A stretch of DNA of 64,000 bases from positions 30,532-94,531 of the forward strand of contig DAOUTW010000009.1 in the NCBI GenBank assembly GCA_030668485.1, in the 5' to 3' direction. The position numbers and the translations under genes are program-made. Shown here piece by piece: positions 63,823 to 64,000 of the stretch (positions are counted from its first letter, which is position 1; each line of letters opens with the position of its first letter). Origin of the DNA: Candidatus Zixiibacteriota bacterium. GTDB lineage: Bacteria; Zixibacteria; MSB-5A5; GN15; JAAZOE01. The notes beneath the pieces are model-generated. The model was not told where the DNA came from, did no database searches, and worked only from the letters and a program-made list of their open reading frames with translations.

Positions 63823-64000
63823 AATTGACGTGACGAAAACGGGGCCGTTGCCCCAAATCTGCAGAAAAACCAAAAATCGGTGAATATTCAAGCCCTTCAC
63901 AGATACAATAGATGACCCCAACCGAAAAGGGGCGGCGGCCATAAATTTGTAGAAAAAACCAAAAATCGGTGAATATTCAAGCCCTTCACAGATACAATAG
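63823..64000. repeat. 89-bp tandem repeat reaching the window edge
   Basis: Two 89-bp units (63823-63911 and 63912-64000). The last 47 bp of each are identical (including TCGGTGAATATTCAAGCCC and TTCACAGATACAATAG). The first 42 bp are similar but diverged. A third, much degraded unit can be traced just upstream (TTGGTGAATTT at 63791). The array may continue beyond the window. Confidence 0.7.

Noticed and set aside
63865..64000. CRISPR array with 47-bp repeats
   Set aside because: The would-be spacer and the sequence before the first repeat resemble each other, so this is an 89-bp tandem repeat rather than repeats with unrelated spacers, and no cas gene is present.
1..64000. tRNA, rRNA, tmRNA, riboswitch or insertion sequence
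   Set aside because: Intergenic regions were read on both strands. No cloverleaf with T-loop consensus, rRNA block, known riboswitch core or transposase gene was recognised.

Overview
The window looks like a chromosomal contig of a Gram-negative bacterium, roughly 50% GC, from the FCB superphylum or a neighbouring candidate phylum such as Zixibacteria. This is inferred from three things: a secreted protease ending in a NYPNPFNP-type C-terminal sorting domain, FadL, TonB-dependent and Wzi outer-membrane proteins, and intergenic regions full of short GC-rich hairpin repeats. No rRNA or tRNA gene was found, so the taxonomy is tentative.

Layout. Positions 1-4201 hold a YbjQ-family protein, a large secreted subtilase and a small exported protein. 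Positions 4311-13956 (minus strand) hold two groups. The first is etfB, a zinc-ribbon protein, DUF2953, GerW/YtfJ and Smr. The second is the classic yceD-rpmF-plsX-fabH-fabD-fabG-acpP-fabF-rnc cluster for fatty-acid and phospholipid initiation. Positions 14317-17187 hold a FadL-type porin followed by an esterase-fold lipoprotein that has lost its nucleophile.

Positions 17586-44737 form a 27 kb surface-polysaccharide locus. It contains an SLBB export protein, a pseudaminic acid pathway (pseB, pseC, pseF, pseG, and pseI fused to a formyltransferase), an asparagine-synthase-like protein, a Wzx flippase, a Wzy-like polymerase, Wzz, several glycosyltransferases, a hexapeptide acyltransferase, a polyprenyl-phosphate glycosylphosphotransferase and a Wzi-like outer-membrane protein. 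These would make nucleotide sugars, build a lipid-linked repeat at the inner membrane, flip and polymerise it, and export and anchor it. No separate PseH acetyltransferase is seen inside the locus. The formyltransferase domain may fill that step. Just before the initiating transferase is a translationally coupled pair: a Gmd-like protein whose catalytic Tyr is Phe, and a protein made only of the C-terminal domain of a DegT-type aminotransferase.

Positions 44867-63541 are mixed: an SDR protein, a GNAT, uvrA, an AT-rich hypothetical gene, a GT-C membrane protein, fumC, a zinc-finger/TM/TPR protein with eight near-identical 126-bp repeats, a methyltransferase, a TonB-dependent receptor, a nickel superoxide dismutase with a Sec signal that would expose His-1 on cleavage, an RRM RNA-binding protein and a soluble transhydrogenase. 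The window ends in an 89-bp tandem repeat. Several genes have promoter-like sites with a TTGAC-type -35 box, exactly 17 bp of spacer and a TA-rich -10 box, which suggests a conventional housekeeping sigma factor.
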